Shown here one piece after another: positions 6,092 through 6,493 of a stretch of DNA of 6,493 bases (position 1 is its first letter; every line of letters begins with the position of its first letter). The notes beneath the pieces are model-generated. The model had not been told where the DNA came from. It worked only from the letters and a program-made list of their open reading frames with translations, and did no database searches. The DNA lies in contig JAZLIS010000063.1 of NCBI GenBank assembly GCA_045617505.1, positions 1-6,493 of the forward strand, read 5' to 3'. Position numbers and translations under genes: made by a program. Origin of the DNA: Cacconaster sp045617505 (lineage in GTDB: Bacteria; Bacteroidota; Bacteroidia; Bacteroidales; UBA932).

Positions 6092-6099
6092 CAAAGATA
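6092..6099 (-). promoter_or_regulatory. Transposase promoter -7 box (TATCTTTG)
   Basis: TATCTTTG on the minus strand fits TAnnTTTG. It lies about 30 bases inside the right end, where IS3-family promoters are usually found, and 146 bases upstream of orfA. A TTTG is present at 6110-6107, but it is too close for a -33 element. Transcription would pass through the leader hairpins. Confidence 0.4.
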
Positions 6100-6124
6100 C
6101 GACATTCAAACTTTTCTACCTTCC

Positions 6125-6138
6125 CGTGTCTACTTTTT
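6125..6138 (-). repeat. IS right terminal inverted repeat (IRR)
   Basis: CGTGTCTACTTTTT is the exact reverse complement of 4494-4507. The following CA (6139-6140) would give the TG...CA type end common in the IS3 family, but the left counterpart reads TC instead of TG, so I end the repeat at 6138. Confidence 0.88.
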
Positions 6139-6139
6139 C

Positions 6140-6493
6140 AGTAGCAGCACTGAAATCGCCAACCCGGACCTCTCCAACCTCGCAGCCCTCCCTCTCTTCC
6201 TCTCAGGCGTGCGCAACGCCCATACCTCACTGAAGGTATCGTCCTCCCTTCACCAGTGGCTCGAACAGCAGTACAACACCTCCGCCGAGATTACACACAT
6301 CAGCTACGTCCCCGAAGGCCGCGAGCTCCTCACCGACCTGAAGCTCCCCACACCCGAGCAGATAGCCTCCCGCGAGACCTTCTCCCGCACCTACCTCATA
6401 ACCTGCACCATTGAATACCGCTACCGCCAGGACGGTGGAACTACGGCAACACCTTCCGCCGCTCCTCAGACACCGTCACCGAGACATGGAAAG
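6140..6493 (+). pseudogene. Unrecognised GC-rich gene fragment, start lost at the IS and frameshifted
   Basis: From the IS end an open frame runs rightward (codons starting at 6143), beginning SSTEIANPDLSNLAALPLFL. Its codons end mostly in C or G, unlike the IS and the genes to the left, which supports real coding of foreign or differently biased origin. It has no ATG of its own here. Near 6434 the C/G-ending codon bias moves to another frame: after ...YRYRQD the sensible continuation is WNYGNTFRRSSDTVTETWK in the frame starting at TGG 6436. The first frame instead becomes rich in Pro, Ala and Ser. One lost base in a GGN codon would explain this. Both frames are open to the window edge. I see no signal peptide, transmembrane segment or known motif, and I do not recognise the family. 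The missing start and the frameshift suggest a dead gene, though sequencing error could explain the latter. Confidence 0.5.

Larger units (their letters stand above)
4494..6138 (-). mobile_element. IS3-family insertion sequence (1645 bp)
   Basis: The element is bounded by perfect 14-bp inverted repeats, AAAAAGTAGACACG at 4494-4507 and its complement at 6125-6138. Extending both by two bases gives 15 of 16 matches. It carries overlapping orfA and orfB on the minus strand with a frameshift-type junction, the standard IS3-family plan, and has an intact DDE catalytic triad. No perfect target-site duplication is seen: the left flank ends GTACCAGCCTC and the right flank begins CAGTAGCAGC. The length is at the upper end for the family, because about 150 bases at the left end and about 190 at the right end are non-coding. 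It appears complete and potentially active. I cannot assign an ISfinder name. Confidence 0.88.

Overview
The window looks like a chromosomal or accessory region of a Bacteroidales bacterium (Bacteroides, Prevotella or Muribaculaceae type). This rests on an OMP_b-brl_3-type TonB-dependent receptor, an AAA_14/DUF4143 ATPase, promoter-like TAnnTTTG (-7) boxes of the Bacteroidota sigma factor, and mostly weak Shine-Dalgarno sequences. I infer the order from gene families, not from any database search.

Layout, left to right. Positions 1-81 hold the first 27 codons (minus strand) of a D12-class adenine-specific DNA methylase cut by the window edge. Positions 82-563 are a patchwork: a possible promoter for the methylase, a short orphan 3' end of an unidentified frame, and the wreck of a type II toxin-antitoxin pair. 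In that wreck a PIN toxin is reduced to its first dozen recognisable residues, and it lies directly after a RelB/DinJ-type antitoxin that has lost its N-terminus. Positions 564-2936 are an intact 790-residue outer-membrane TonB-dependent receptor-like protein. Positions 3073-4341 are an intact 422-residue AAA_14/DUF4143 ATPase with its own promoter region. All of these genes read on the minus strand.

Positions 4494-6138 are a complete-looking IS3-family insertion sequence of 1645 bp with perfect 14-bp inverted repeats. It encodes OrfA (helix-turn-helix plus leucine zipper) and OrfB (DD(35)E integrase) on the minus strand. An A9 run in the overlap is well placed for programmed -1 frameshifting to an OrfAB transposase of about 433 residues. 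Its left end is unusual: the core of the terminal repeat, GTAGACA, occurs four times in the same orientation at an exact 42-bp period.

The right flank (6140-6493, plus strand) is a fragment of a GC-rich gene that I do not recognise. It lacks its own start where the IS abuts it, and it appears to carry a one-base frameshift near 6434. A plus-strand promoter-like sequence on the other side of the IS (4456-4483) points toward this fragment. The IS may therefore have separated a gene from its promoter, though no clean target-site duplication is visible.

The genes do not form one pathway. The picture is a mobile or eroding accessory region: methylase, dead toxin-antitoxin pair, cargo-type receptor, ATPase and IS. 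I see no convincing new multi-gene system. The most unusual structures are the 42-bp-phased repeats in the IS and the unidentified frameshifted gene to its right.
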